Below, one piece after another: positions 8,120 to 17,874 of a stretch of DNA of 64,000 nt. The notes beneath the pieces were generated by a model. The model worked only from the letters and a program-made list of their open reading frames with translations, made no database searches and had not been told where the DNA came from. A program made the position numbers and the translations under genes. Where the stretch lies: NCBI RefSeq assembly GCF_030249855.1, contig NZ_JANURN010000003.1, positions 186,001 to 250,000 of the forward strand, in the 5' to 3' direction. This DNA is from Helicobacter_B zhangjianzhongii. Lineage in GTDB: Bacteria > Campylobacterota > Campylobacteria > Campylobacterales > Helicobacteraceae. Position 1 is the stretch's first letter. Every line of letters begins with the position of its first letter.

Positions 8120-9460
8120 ATGTCGCTCCGTGTGCTTAAACACAAACTCGCCTCGCGCCCAAATCTCTCGCCACAATATGGTGTCATCTCCAAGATCACA
8201 CCCACAATCATCTATGCCAAGGGCATTAGCCCATCAGTTGGCGATATTGTAAAAATCACGCACAAGGATTCTAGTCAATCGCTAGGGATTGTTACGCTAA
8301 GCGATGGGCAGAGCTTCGGGTTTAATCCCTTTTCTTTCGTGGAGCATTTTGGGATCAATGATATTGTGATGATTGAGAAAAATGGCTTAACTTTCCCTAT
8401 GGCAGAATCTATGCTTGGGCGCGTGTTTGACCCACTTGGCACGCCCATTGATGACAAGCCCCCACTGCTAGAATCCACGCATTTGCCTATCATCACGCCG
8501 CCCATTCGCGCACTAAAGCGCGGTATTATCGATGAGATCTTTGATGTAGGTGTGCGCTCAATCAATGGACTGCTTACTTGCGGCAAGGGGCAGAAGCTTG
8601 GGATTTTTGCCGGATCTGGCGTGGGGAAATCCACCCTTATGGGAATGATTGTCAAAGGCTGCAAAGCTCCTATAAAAGTCATCGCTCTTATTGGTGAAAG
8701 GGGGCGAGAGGTGCCGGAGTTTATCCACAAGTCCCTAGGCGGCGATCTTAGCAGCACTGTGCTAATCGTAGCCACAAGCGATGACTCACCGCTTATGCGC
8801 AAATATGGCGCATTTAGTGCTATGGCAGTGGCGGAGTATTTTAAGTCTTTGGGGAATGATGTGCTGTTTATTATGGATTCTGTTACGCGCTTTGCTATGG
8901 CGCAGCGAGAGATTGGGCTAGCCCTAGGCGAGCCACCTACAAGCAAGGGCTATCCGCCATCAGTGCTAACGCTTATGCCCCAGCTTATGGAGCGCGCAGG
9001 CAAAGAAGAGGGCAAAGGCTCTATCACGGCATTTTTCACCGTGCTTGTAGAAGGCGATGACTTAAGCGACCCTATCGCTGATCAAGCTCGCTCAATCCTT
9101 GATGGGCATATCATTTTAGAGCGAGCTTTGACAGATTTTGGGATTTATCCGCCTATCAATATCTTAGCCTCTGCTTCGCGCGTGAGCAATGACATCATCA
9201 CCAAAGAACATAGGGAGCTGATACAGAAATTCCGCCGCTACTACGCGCTGCTAAAGGACAATGAGATTCTCCTACGCATAGGCTCCTACCAGCACGGCAG
9301 TGATCCCGAGCTTGACTACGCGCTGGCGATCAAGCCTGTTATGGAAGAGTTTTTAAAGCAAGCAGAAGATGATAGCGTGAGCTTTGAAGAAGCTCTAATA
9401 ATGCTAAAGGCGGTGTTTGCGCTGCCACAAAGCGAGCTTATGCAAAATCCAAACACATAG
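8120..9460 (+). CDS. fliI: Flagellum-specific ATPase FliI
   Basis: Hexameric ATPase that drives the flagellar type III export apparatus at the base of the motor. Walker A is GSGVGKST (165-172), Walker B is LFIMDSVTRFA, and the F1/FliI signature PPSVLTLMPQLMERAGK follows. The 446-residue length is normal. The start at 8120 follows TTAAGGA. It is transcribed away from tig across a 95-base gap that must hold both promoters, and the SDR gene follows after 27 bases. Confidence 0.96.
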   Translation: MSLRVLKHKLASRPNLSPQYGVISKITPTIIYAKGISPSVGDIVKITHKDSSQSLGIVTLSDGQSFGFNPFSFVEHFGINDIVMIEKNGLTFPMAESMLGRVFDPLGTPIDDKPPLLESTHLPIITPPIRALKRGIIDEIFDVGVRSINGLLTCGKGQKLGIFAGSGVGKSTLMGMIVKGCKAPIKVIALIGERGREVPEFIHKSLGGDLSSTVLIVATSDDSPLMRKYGAFSAMAVAEYFKSLGNDVLFIMDSVTRFAMAQREIGLALGEPPTSKGYPPSVLTLMPQLMERAGKEEGKGSITAFFTVLVEGDDLSDPIADQARSILDGHIILERALTDFGIYPPINILASASRVSNDIITKEHRELIQKFRRYYALLKDNEILLRIGSYQHGSDPELDYALAIKPVMEEFLKQAEDDSVSFEEALIMLKAVFALPQSELMQNPNT

Positions 9461-9487
9461 ATTCTATCTCTTACCCCAAGGATCACA

Positions 9488-10321
9488 ATGGCGCAGCAAC
9501 AAGTCGTATTTCTCACAGGAGCAAGTAGCGGGATCGGCAAAGAGACAGCGGTGATACTCCATAATGCAGGCTACAAAGTCTATGCCGCTGCTAGACGCAT
9601 AGAGTGTATGCAAGATTTGCAGGATATGGGGATTTGCGTGGTGTTTATCGATCTGCTACAAGAAGAGTCCATTAGATTATGCGTAGAATCCGTTATGCAA
9701 AAAGAGGGCGGTATTGATATTTTGATTAGCAATGCTGGGTATGGATTCTACGGCGCGGTGGAGGATACGCCGCTAGAATCCGCTAAAGCACAGCTAGAAG
9801 TTAATCTCTTTGCCTTTGCGCACTTGGTGCAGCTAATCGCCCCTAGTATGCGAGCAAAGGGGGCTGGCAAAATTATCGCCGTAAGCTCCATAGCTGGCAA
9901 GGTATGGACACCCTTTGGTGGGTGGTATCACGCAAGCAAGTTTGCCCTTGAGGGGCTATGCGATAGCTTGCGATTAGAGCTAAAGCCCTTTGGCATTGCA
10001 GTCATCATCATTGAGCCCGGCGGGATTAAGACTGATTGGGGGATCATTGCTGCAAGGCATTTGCGAGAGATTAGCGAGAGTGGCGCGTATAAGCAGCAAT
10101 GTGAGCATTATGCTAGGGCGTTGGAGCAAACTTATCAAGGCTCTTCACTCTCTAGCCCTAGTCTCATCGCACGCACCATCTATCAAGCCATCTCTGCCAA
10201 AATCCCTAAAACACGCTATCTTGTAGGCTTTATGGCACGCCCTATGCTCTATGCTAAACGCCTTTTGGGGGATAGGCTGTTTGATGCAATTATCGCCTAT
10301 GCGTGGGGCAAGAGGTGGTAG
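9488..10321 (+). CDS. Short-chain dehydrogenase/reductase family oxidoreductase
   Basis: A classical SDR of 277 residues. The NAD(P)-binding motif TGASSGIG is at 10-17, NAGYG at 82-86, and the catalytic Ser133/134, Tyr147 and Lys151 in AVSSIAGKVW...WYHASK are all present. The R-R pair after the second strand (AARRIE) suggests NADP(H). The substrate is unknown; no pathway neighbour helps, since fliI lies upstream and flgL converges from downstream. Confidence 0.85.
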   Translation: MAQQQVVFLTGASSGIGKETAVILHNAGYKVYAAARRIECMQDLQDMGICVVFIDLLQEESIRLCVESVMQKEGGIDILISNAGYGFYGAVEDTPLESAKAQLEVNLFAFAHLVQLIAPSMRAKGAGKIIAVSSIAGKVWTPFGGWYHASKFALEGLCDSLRLELKPFGIAVIIIEPGGIKTDWGIIAARHLREISESGAYKQQCEHYARALEQTYQGSSLSSPSLIARTIYQAISAKIPKTRYLVGFMARPMLYAKRLLGDRLFDAIIAYAWGKRW

Positions 10322-10710
10322 TGAAGTGGTAGTAGAATCTAGCTACCACGCTTCATAACTAGATGTGATGACTAGGGGTTTTGATTGAGAATTGCGCGAA
10401 ACAAGATTCTACCCTAAAGTGGTTACAACGAAAATTTTTGTAAAAATTATGTAAATATTTACTTTTATATTTCATAATTCCACCCAGCCGGATGGCATAT
10501 CCGGCTAACGCATTTTGAGAGTGTCTTTTACATTATCTTAGTTTTTATGCGTTGCTCTCCTTTTTGTTTATTTAACTCCTTATCATCTTATCGCTCCCCC
10601 CTAGCGATAAGGTGTTAATCTATCACTTCATACAACAATCCCCAACAAATCCCACAAGCAATAAAAGATAAACACAATAAAGACTAGAATCCAGCCTAGA
10701 TGTCAAGTCC
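10322..10710. other. Intergenic region between convergent SDR and flgL with two hairpins
   Basis: No gene seen. Two inverted repeats stand out: AGCCGGAT/ATCCGGCT at 10486-10506 and CTTATCGCT/AGCGATAAG at 10587-10611 (9 bp, seven-base loop). Neither has a clean T tail on either side, so they may be weak or bidirectional terminators between the two convergent genes. Confidence 0.45.
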
Positions 10711-13266
10711 CTAGAGATAATTGACAAGCGACATTTGGTTGATCCTACTTGTAGAGTTCATCACAGCATTTAGGTTTGTCGTGATATTAGAAAATTTATT
10801 ATAAGTATCTGCAATATCCGTGCCGATATTTTGTCCTTTAAGCCCTTCAATCTGTGTTTTTAAAATCTCGTGGCGGCGTATGACATTTTCAAAAGTCTTG
10901 CCGTGTGAGCCATTGAGCGCGATGATTTTTTCTATATGATCGCTTAGGTGGTCAAATGCCGTTATGCCATTTTGCACGCCTTTATTACGCATAATAGCCC
11001 CATACGAATCCTTTGCCCCTGCGCGATACACGCCCTTTCTCACTGCTTCGATAATGTCATCAATTTCTTTAAAAAAGTTAATTTCTGGTGTATCAATCAC
11101 AAGCGCATTATTGGCATTTAAGCGCAGAGAATTTGTATTGCGCTGTAATGTATCGTGTGAAAAATCATTGCTACTTGCATCATAAAACATCACATTCATT
11201 CGCGTAACAGAGCGCATTTTGTCTTGGATCTGGATTCTACCATCTGGGGTCATTGCCACATCAAACATTCCCTTTGCATCAGTAAGTAGCTGGACATACG
11301 CATCTTTGGTCGCTTGCACGACACCGCCCTTTGGTGGCTCTACTGCTTTATAAGAATTATGATCTTGGTTGCTATAATTTAGTGCGATACTTAGCGCATC
11401 CATAAGCTGGCGATATGTTACATCATCAGGCTTAGTAATGCTCACTCCGGGCGGCTCATCGATAGGGTTAAAAAGCGGGATCGTGTAGTCTTGCCCATCT
11501 TCTGCGACATTTGGCAGCAGCATATATGCCCCAGCTTCATCAAAGACAATGCGCGCTTCTATCTGCACACCATTCATATCATTGACTTTTAGCACATAGC
11601 TTTGTCCCTCAATGCTCGCCCCCACCACATCGCTAAGTTTTGTCTCGCCATTTGCATAGCCACTGCCATTTGCCAGCACTTGCGAGAGACTAGAAGTAAG
11701 CTTTGAGCCCTCTACTTGAAAAAATGTCCTATCATATTCATTGCCATAATCTGTCGGCACACCATCAGTTTGTGCGCCAAATTCATCAAGTGTTGTCAAA
11801 GCGATCGAGAATCCGTGCTCACCATTAAAGGGCGGATCTTGGAAGTCGTGCGCTTGATTTGCGACATTATTATCAATCACAATCAAACGCCCCTTGGTGA
11901 TTGTTACATCAATATTACCGCCAAAATGCTCTTTAATCGCTTGGGCAAGATCCCTAGCAGTAGCCCCCTTAATATCAAAGCGCAAGAAATCTAGCGGCTC
12001 TTGATCTTCTCCTGTGTTTATCTTGCCATCTGGCGTATTTGGACGGGTCCCGCTAATAAGCAGTGTCGAGACATTAGGAGGGAAGAGATCTTCAAGCTTT
12101 GTAGTCATTTCTGCGGCTTTGTTATCCCTAGTGATGAAAGCCGTAGGCAGCTCTACTTTGCGGAAGTCGCTTTTGTCCGTTACGCCAACGATGGTAGATA
12201 CCACCCTATCTGTCAAAAACGCACTTTGATTATAGGCTGTAACGCGCGCTCCATTAGTGATCAAATCATCAATATTATCGACATTCATATCGCTTGAAAT
12301 CATATGAAAATCTATCCCTGATTTACCGGGCTCTAAGTCTTTGATCTCTATTTGCCCCCATTGATTAAGTGTAACTTCTACGACTTTATTTAACGCCGTA
12401 TTGCCAAACTCCTTGCCAATGCGATCAAGCAAGTCCTGCACCTTTGTCGCTCGCGCATCATTAGAAAATCCTTTATCCAAGGCAAATTTAGACTTAAACA
12501 CCGAGCCATCAGATCGCACACCCCGCAGATAAAAATACTCCGGCACATCATTGCTAGGGTCGCTATCATCATCGCCGATCAAATCGCGCAAAGTATCGCT
12601 GGCTTTGATATAGACTTCTTGGGAGAGATTGCTGCGGTTTGAGCTATCCATAATGCCCGGGTGCAGCTTGGATTGATTAAGCATTTTTAGGTTTGTGGTG
12701 ATGATACGCTGCTTATCACTATCCCTGCCAAAAAACAGCTCCTGCCCTGTTACATTATATGGCACAAGATTATGCGAGCTTACTAGGACATTGAGCTTTT
12801 CATCATTGCCGTGGTAGTTGCCATCTTCATCAAATGGCGGGTGATCGACTCTACTCCCGCCAAAGATGAAATTCCCACCGATAGAAGTATTTGCTAGGCT
12901 TAGAAAATGCTTTTTCAACGCCTCCATATCATTGGCGATAGCCTCACGAGAGGCAGGGGAGTGTATGTCATTTGCCGCTTGGATTAGCTTTGTCTTAAAC
13001 TGCACCATTGTCTCTGATAGATCGGATAAGGTTTTATCGGTATTAAGCGTGGCGGTTTGTGCGTGCTCAGCGACATCAATGCCTTGGGCTAGGGTGTTGA
13101 TCTCATTTTCAAAGCGGAGATTTTGATTATACACGCTTGCATCTTGGTAGCCGTATTGGATTTTAAGCCCAGAAGCAATCTGCGTATTTTTGTCATTAAG
13201 CTTGTTTTGCAAGGTGTTTTGGTAGTGGTTCATTTGGTTATACTTGGTCCCAAATGTGATACGCAT
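10711..13266 (-). CDS. flgL: Flagellar hook-associated protein 3 (hook-filament junction)
   Basis: An 851-residue FlgL; epsilonproteobacterial FlgL is much larger than the roughly 300 residues of enteric bacteria because of an inserted variable middle domain. The N-terminal flagellin-like helix (MRITFGTKYNQMNHYQNTLQ, then IASGLKIQYGYQDASVYNQNLRFE) and the C-terminal helix (NAVMNSTSRINQMSLVNYL) are the conserved D0 parts. GGNFIFGGSRVD near 130 matches the family. It is exported by the flagellar type III system and sits between FlgK and the filament. It stands apart from flgK, which lies at 20315. Confidence 0.93.
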   Translation of the reverse strand: MRITFGTKYNQMNHYQNTLQNKLNDKNTQIASGLKIQYGYQDASVYNQNLRFENEINTLAQGIDVAEHAQTATLNTDKTLSDLSETMVQFKTKLIQAANDIHSPASREAIANDMEALKKHFLSLANTSIGGNFIFGGSRVDHPPFDEDGNYHGNDEKLNVLVSSHNLVPYNVTGQELFFGRDSDKQRIITTNLKMLNQSKLHPGIMDSSNRSNLSQEVYIKASDTLRDLIGDDDSDPSNDVPEYFYLRGVRSDGSVFKSKFALDKGFSNDARATKVQDLLDRIGKEFGNTALNKVVEVTLNQWGQIEIKDLEPGKSGIDFHMISSDMNVDNIDDLITNGARVTAYNQSAFLTDRVVSTIVGVTDKSDFRKVELPTAFITRDNKAAEMTTKLEDLFPPNVSTLLISGTRPNTPDGKINTGEDQEPLDFLRFDIKGATARDLAQAIKEHFGGNIDVTITKGRLIVIDNNVANQAHDFQDPPFNGEHGFSIALTTLDEFGAQTDGVPTDYGNEYDRTFFQVEGSKLTSSLSQVLANGSGYANGETKLSDVVGASIEGQSYVLKVNDMNGVQIEARIVFDEAGAYMLLPNVAEDGQDYTIPLFNPIDEPPGVSITKPDDVTYRQLMDALSIALNYSNQDHNSYKAVEPPKGGVVQATKDAYVQLLTDAKGMFDVAMTPDGRIQIQDKMRSVTRMNVMFYDASSNDFSHDTLQRNTNSLRLNANNALVIDTPEINFFKEIDDIIEAVRKGVYRAGAKDSYGAIMRNKGVQNGITAFDHLSDHIEKIIALNGSHGKTFENVIRRHEILKTQIEGLKGQNIGTDIADTYNKFSNITTNLNAVMNSTSRINQMSLVNYL

Positions 13267-13658
13267 AGAATCTCCTTGAGCTTAAAATCCTAGAATCCAC
13301 TTTTCACTTGTGGCGTTGGCTTTTGGGCTAGAATCGCAGATTGCTTCATCTTGCTTCGTCAATAGACTCCAAGTCTTATTTCCTTGCAAGCCTTGCAAAC
13401 CCCAATTCTAGCCTCAAAATCCTTCCGCCTACAAGGTGGTTATCAAACATACTTTCAGCCTCTGTTTCATCGCAAATCCTGCCGCCTGCTAACCTTTGAG
13501 CGTTTTTGTCAAAATCCTAGAATCCGCGGCGTTTTAAAGCGATTTTGTCAAAAGTGGATTCTAGGTTTTTGGATTTTTGGCATTGCTAGAATCCTCGTTT
13601 CACACCCCACCTCCTAATGCAAAGTAAGCAAAAAAGGTGCCACTTTAGATCCTACCCC
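13267..13658. repeat. Intergenic block with R1 words and an AAGTCTTAT-type repeat
   Basis: No convincing gene. It contains several GGATTCTAG/CTAGAATCC words and, at about 13345-13395, the element ending AAGTCTTATTTCCTTGCAAG, which recurs near 32687-32733 and 36649-36701. The spacer upstream of flgL therefore consists largely of repeat material. Confidence 0.6.
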
Positions 13659-14969
13659 TTACTTCCACGCTTGGGTGAGGATCTTTGTGTAGTCTTTATA
13701 GATGTGCTTGGCGTTTGGCAGAAGCTTATTGCTTACCTTTCGCAATGGATAGATGGCAAAGTTTTTGCCCCCACTCTCATAATGCGTCCAAATAAGCTCT
13801 GCACGCAAATCGCTTAAAGATACCCTAGGCACAAATCCCCTCTCTGCCCCAAGCCTAGCAAGAAGGGCTTCACGCTTTTTTGTATCAAACAAATGTATGC
13901 GCACAGAAGTGAGCATACCCACGCGCTTGTTTATGCCCTTTTGCGCGGAGATGAGATTGCCGTGCGAGTAGATCACAAGGGTGTTGCCGATTTTTTCAAT
14001 AGGCTGGATCACATGGGGGTGATTGCCGATGACAATATCCACGCCAAGGCTCGCTAAAAGCGCGGCAAACTCGCGCTGCTCCTTGCTTGGGGCAAAGTCG
14101 TATTCTATGCCCCAGTGCATTGAGACAAGCAGCAAATCCACCTTATCCCGCAGGGCTTTGACATCGCGTATAAGCATATCTTTGGTATAGACATTGACAA
14201 GATATTCCTTGCCCTTTGGGATAGGGATACCATTGGTGCCATAAGTGTAGGCAAGCAGCGCGTAGGTAATGCCATTTTTCTCATAGATTCTAGGCTTATC
14301 TCTATCCTCTTGACTTGCATAGCTTCCAGCGATGGTGATTGGCATTGCTCGTGTGATAGACTCTGCCTCTTTTGTATGCCAATACGCAAGCATTGTCCGC
14401 ACACCGCGCTCGCCTTTATCAAGCGTGTGGTTATTGGCTAGGGAGATGAGATTAAAGCCAAGGGAAAGCATCGTATCGCCAAATTCTTGCGGGGAGTTAA
14501 AGCTTGGATAGCTACTAAGCCCAAGCTCTGTGCCGCCTAAAATGGTCTCTTGATTGTAAAATGCCAAGTCATAGCGTGCGATGAGTGGGGCGATAGGCGC
14601 AAACATCTTGGCGAAGTTATATGTGATAGCACCAGTGCTAGAATCCACTTTTTGCGCATCTGTATATACCGGCGTATGCAGCAGCGCATCACCTGCCATC
14701 ACAAGCGACAAAGAATGCGCGCGCGTAAAAAGCCGCTTCGTGCGCTTAGGTGGAGAGTCTGGCGCGATCTTAGCTTGTGCCTCTTGGGCTGATTTTTGCG
14801 GCGTATTTGCGCTGGATTCTAGCTCTTGCGATGAAGTGGATTTGACAAAATTAGATTCTATTGCAATGTCTTGAGACACTGCGTGCAGCGGATAAGCGAG
14901 CCATAAGCACGCAAGATAAGCACAAATCCACGCCTTAGATCTATGCAGATCGCCCTTGGTAAGAATCAT
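13659..14969 (-). CDS. CapA family (PGA_cap) metallophosphoesterase-like protein
   Basis: A 436-residue protein with an N-terminal signal or anchor segment (WICAYLACLWLAYPLHAVS), then a low-complexity stretch to about 85 and the CapA/PgsA domain. The domain motifs are in order: MAGDALLH, YNQETIL, SLANNHTLDKG, SMHWGIEYDF, GNHPHVIQPIE and YSHGNL. Relatives are linked to poly-gamma-glutamate capsule synthesis, but no pgsB/C neighbours are present, so its role here is unknown, probably periplasmic. Its start overlaps the glcD stop by 4 bases, so the two are coupled. An R1 word inside gives QKVDSSTG. Confidence 0.82.
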   Translation of the reverse strand: MILTKGDLHRSKAWICAYLACLWLAYPLHAVSQDIAIESNFVKSTSSQELESSANTPQKSAQEAQAKIAPDSPPKRTKRLFTRAHSLSLVMAGDALLHTPVYTDAQKVDSSTGAITYNFAKMFAPIAPLIARYDLAFYNQETILGGTELGLSSYPSFNSPQEFGDTMLSLGFNLISLANNHTLDKGERGVRTMLAYWHTKEAESITRAMPITIAGSYASQEDRDKPRIYEKNGITYALLAYTYGTNGIPIPKGKEYLVNVYTKDMLIRDVKALRDKVDLLLVSMHWGIEYDFAPSKEQREFAALLASLGVDIVIGNHPHVIQPIEKIGNTLVIYSHGNLISAQKGINKRVGMLTSVRIHLFDTKKREALLARLGAERGFVPRVSLSDLRAELIWTHYESGGKNFAIYPLRKVSNKLLPNAKHIYKDYTKILTQAWK

Positions 14970-16351
14970 AAGCCCATTTTGCCCGGGTTCAAAATATTGT
15001 TTGGATCAAATGCCTGCTTGATTGCCTTAAACAAATTCATCTCTTCTTGCGTGAAAGCTAGGTGCATAAAGGGGGCTTTGGATAGCCCTATGCCGTGCTC
15101 GCCACTAAGCGTGCCCTCTAGCTCCACCGCAATGGCAAAAATCTCTTCAATACACGCATAGCCGCGAGCTAGCTCATCTTTATCATCGGGATTTGGCACC
15201 ATCACATTCGTATGCACATTGCCATCGCCCGTATGCCCAAAGCAAGGGATCTTAAAGCCATATTTCTCGCTCATTTCTTGGATCCTAGCAAGCAGCTCTG
15301 GCAAGCGAGAGCGCGGCACGGTAATGTCTTCATTAAGCTTTTTTCTGCCATAGATTGTGATACTCTGGCTTGCATTGCGTCTTGCAAACCACAAGTCCTC
15401 TTCCTCCTTAGAATCCTTAGCTACGACAAACTTCGTGCAGCCATTTTCCATAAATCGCGCTTCTAGCTTGCTAAGATCAGCTTCTAATGCCTCTGGCAAA
15501 TCACCATCAACTTGCGTGATCAAAATCGCCCCAGCGTCCTTTGGCAGCCCCTTATGAAATCGCTCTTCAACCGCTTGGATAGAGAGCTTGTCTAAAAACT
15601 CCATAGCCACAGGCGTAATCCCACTTGCCATACTTCTATACACCGCATTCATCGCATCTTCAATGCTTGCAAACACCCCCATAGCCGAGCGTTTGTATTG
15701 AGGCTTGGGCAGCAGCTTCAAAGTAAGCTCTGTGATGACTGCAAGCGTGCCCTCACTAGCGATCAAAATGCCTGCGATGTTGTAGCCTGCGACATCTTTA
15801 ATCGTCTTTTTGCCTGCGCGGATAATATCGCCATTTGGCAGCACCGCACGCAAGGCAAGCACATAATCTTTGGTGATCCCATACTTTGCCGCGCGCATTC
15901 CTCCGGCGTTTTCACTGACATTGCCCCCTAGCGTGCTGTAATCTTGGCTAGCTGGATCTGGCGGGTAGAAAAGCCCCCGTTTTTCCACTTCGTTTTGAAA
16001 GATTTTATTCACCACGCCGGGCTGGACTCTAGCAATGAGATTTTTCTCATCGATTTCTAAGATTTGATTGAAGTGCTTCTCAAGGCTTAAGATGATTCCA
16101 CCACTAGCAGGCAGAGCCCCACCTGTGAAGCCACTCCCCGCCCCGCGCGGCACAATGGCGATTTTGTGGGTATTACAATAGCGCAAAATCGCGCTTACTT
16201 CAGCCTCATCGCGCGGATATACCACCGCATCTGGCTCATATCGCTCCCTTGTAGCGTCATAGCAGTAGGCAAGCAAATGCGCCTTATGTGTGTGGCAATT
16301 ATCTTTCCCTACTATCGCACTTAATGCTTGTATATGTGTGGATTCTAGCAT
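14966..16351 (-). CDS. glcD: FAD-linked oxidase, glycolate/D-lactate oxidase subunit GlcD family
   Basis: A 461-residue flavoprotein. The PCMH-type FAD domain is seen in VVYPRDEAEVSAILRYCN and VPRGAGSGFTGGALP (about 40-85), followed by DYSTLGGNVSENAGG and KTIKDVAGYNIAGILIASEGT. The C-terminal domain carries GHTGDGNVHTN and TLSGEHGIGLSK. It oxidises a 2-hydroxyacid and passes electrons to partner Fe-S subunits not in this window. The gene starts ATGCTAGAATCCAC, so its first codons coincide with the abundant repeat word. H. pylori also has glcD beside pgbA. Confidence 0.9.
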   Translation of the reverse strand: MLESTHIQALSAIVGKDNCHTHKAHLLAYCYDATRERYEPDAVVYPRDEAEVSAILRYCNTHKIAIVPRGAGSGFTGGALPASGGIILSLEKHFNQILEIDEKNLIARVQPGVVNKIFQNEVEKRGLFYPPDPASQDYSTLGGNVSENAGGMRAAKYGITKDYVLALRAVLPNGDIIRAGKKTIKDVAGYNIAGILIASEGTLAVITELTLKLLPKPQYKRSAMGVFASIEDAMNAVYRSMASGITPVAMEFLDKLSIQAVEERFHKGLPKDAGAILITQVDGDLPEALEADLSKLEARFMENGCTKFVVAKDSKEEEDLWFARRNASQSITIYGRKKLNEDITVPRSRLPELLARIQEMSEKYGFKIPCFGHTGDGNVHTNVMVPNPDDKDELARGYACIEEIFAIAVELEGTLSGEHGIGLSKAPFMHLAFTQEEMNLFKAIKQAFDPNNILNPGKMGL

Positions 16352-16454
16352 AGCAGCTCCTTAGCCCTTAGTTATCTTACTCTTGTCTTGGCTCACGCCC
16401 ATCTAGTGCAATCATATCTATACCCACACCAACAATGCTTTGCTCTCACTTACC

Positions 16455-17222
16455 CTACTCCTTTGACGCCTTAAAATCCTTGCCCTGCGCGATTAGCGCG
16501 TCATAGTAGCGGAAATACTGCTTGGAATACTTTTTAAACAATGCCGTATCAAGCGATCCACTAGAGGCATACTGCACTCTAGAGAAAAATGGCGCGATCG
16601 TGCTAGCATTTTCAAGCTCACTCGTGGAGAATTCACGCTTTTCTAGCACCACTAAGCTTTGGCAGTCAAGGATATTAAGCGACTCTGTGGCGATCACAAA
16701 TAGCAAGCCTGCATTATAGATCCTACACACTTTATTCAAAAATGCAGGCTTGGGATCAAACCCCCCCATATCAAACAAATACCCAATCATCAAATCAGAG
16801 TTTAAAAACTCAATAGCAGGATACGCACTGCGCACTTGCTCGTAAGATTCTAGTGTAGGAGCGATGATGAAAGCGCGATTATTGAGCGTGCGGAAATACA
16901 CCTCATCGCCTTTTGTGGGGGCATTGGTGGGCGAAGGCAGGTATTTTTGCTTTAGCACACTATCGGCTTGGATTTTTCCATACGCCACCCCAGAATCCAC
17001 CTTTATCACCGCCACTTCTGCAATCACGCTTGCATAATTGCTATCAAATCTATGCCACACAAGCCCACTCTCACCCACTTGCAAATCCATAGCAGGGATC
17101 TCGATAATCTGTGCTTTTTCATCAACAGCTTGGATACTAAGTTTAAGTGGATTCTGGAGCGAATGCCCATAAGCCCACAGACAGCCCATAATCATCACGC
17201 AAAAAACATATCTCACACACAA
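16455..17222 (-). CDS. PgbA-like protein (plasminogen-binding protein N-terminal domain)
   Basis: A 255-residue protein with a signal peptide (VFCVMIMGCLWAYGHS). Segments NPLKLSIQAVDEKAQIIEIPA, LQVGESGLVWHRF, LKQKYLPSPTNAPTKGDEVYFR and NSDLMIGYLF resemble the N-terminal domain of H. pylori PgbA (HP0508), and the neighbour glcD matches HP0509. The long Lys/Glu-rich C-terminal region of H. pylori PgbA is missing, and that end, with its terminal lysine, is the part tied to plasminogen binding. Ligand binding is therefore unproven here; it is probably surface or periplasmic. Confidence 0.7.
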   Translation of the reverse strand: MCVRYVFCVMIMGCLWAYGHSLQNPLKLSIQAVDEKAQIIEIPAMDLQVGESGLVWHRFDSNYASVIAEVAVIKVDSGVAYGKIQADSVLKQKYLPSPTNAPTKGDEVYFRTLNNRAFIIAPTLESYEQVRSAYPAIEFLNSDLMIGYLFDMGGFDPKPAFLNKVCRIYNAGLLFVIATESLNILDCQSLVVLEKREFSTSELENASTIAPFFSRVQYASSGSLDTALFKKYSKQYFRYYDALIAQGKDFKASKE

Positions 17223-17269
17223 TCCTTAAGCAATATAGAATCTAAACTAGCTCCCACCTACGCACCTAA

Positions 17270-17872
17270 TCAAGTATTGTATTGATCAAAAAAATAATTG
17301 ATCGCAAAGGCTAGGGCTGGGGTCTTATGATAGCTTTCATCTTTGGTAAATGCTAGTGCGCTATCGCGCTTAAGATACAATACCTCTATCTTCTCATCAT
17401 CAATCCCACCGCCCAATGCTCGCTTGTCCTTCTTGGACACTTTGGCGAAAAATATCGTCTGCCTAGCCCCACTAATCCCAACTGATGTATAAAAAGTCGT
17501 GATTTTTTCCAAGCGATTAGGGCTAATCTCATAGCCGCACTCCTCAAAGACTTCTTCTACTGCAATTTCTTCTAAGCTCTTTTTAGACTTATCCACAAGC
17601 CCCGCACAAAGCTCATAGATATAGCCATCATTATTGCGCATAAACACCGCTGGGCGAAACTGCTTGACAATCACAAATGCATCAAGATCAACTTCATAAA
17701 GCATAATTGATACGCTATCGTGAGAGTGGATAATATCCCAGCTTTTCTCTATCCCATCTTGCTTATAAAATAATCGCATAGGCTTAATGAAGCGAGAATC
17801 CTTACAAGAATCCTGCCTCAAATCCGTGATCTTGGGCGTAGGAAGCGGGGAAGAGAGAAAATACTTTTTCAT
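17270..17872 (-). CDS. NUDT14-like Nudix hydrolase (UDP-sugar/ADP-ribose diphosphatase type)
   Basis: A 200-residue Nudix protein. The segment KSWDIIHSHDSVSIMLY followed by VKQFRPAVF is characteristic of the NUDT14 branch, which cleaves UDP-glucose or ADP-ribose. The Nudix box is at 91-114 (GLVDKSKKSLEEIAVEEVFE, then ECGY): one residue longer than the consensus and with Glu where the consensus has Arg, while the metal-binding glutamates are retained. It lies two bases downstream of csd3, so the two are cotranscribed. Confidence 0.82.
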   Translation of the reverse strand: MKKYFLSSPLPTPKITDLRQDSCKDSRFIKPMRLFYKQDGIEKSWDIIHSHDSVSIMLYEVDLDAFVIVKQFRPAVFMRNNDGYIYELCAGLVDKSKKSLEEIAVEEVFEECGYEISPNRLEKITTFYTSVGISGARQTIFFAKVSKKDKRALGGGIDDEKIEVLYLKRDSALAFTKDESYHKTPALAFAINYFFDQYNT

Positions 17873-17874
17873 AA

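Noticed and set aside
8275..8946. 223-residue frame on the minus strand
   Set aside because: Lies entirely inside fliI on the opposite strand, with Ser/Pro-rich shadow composition.
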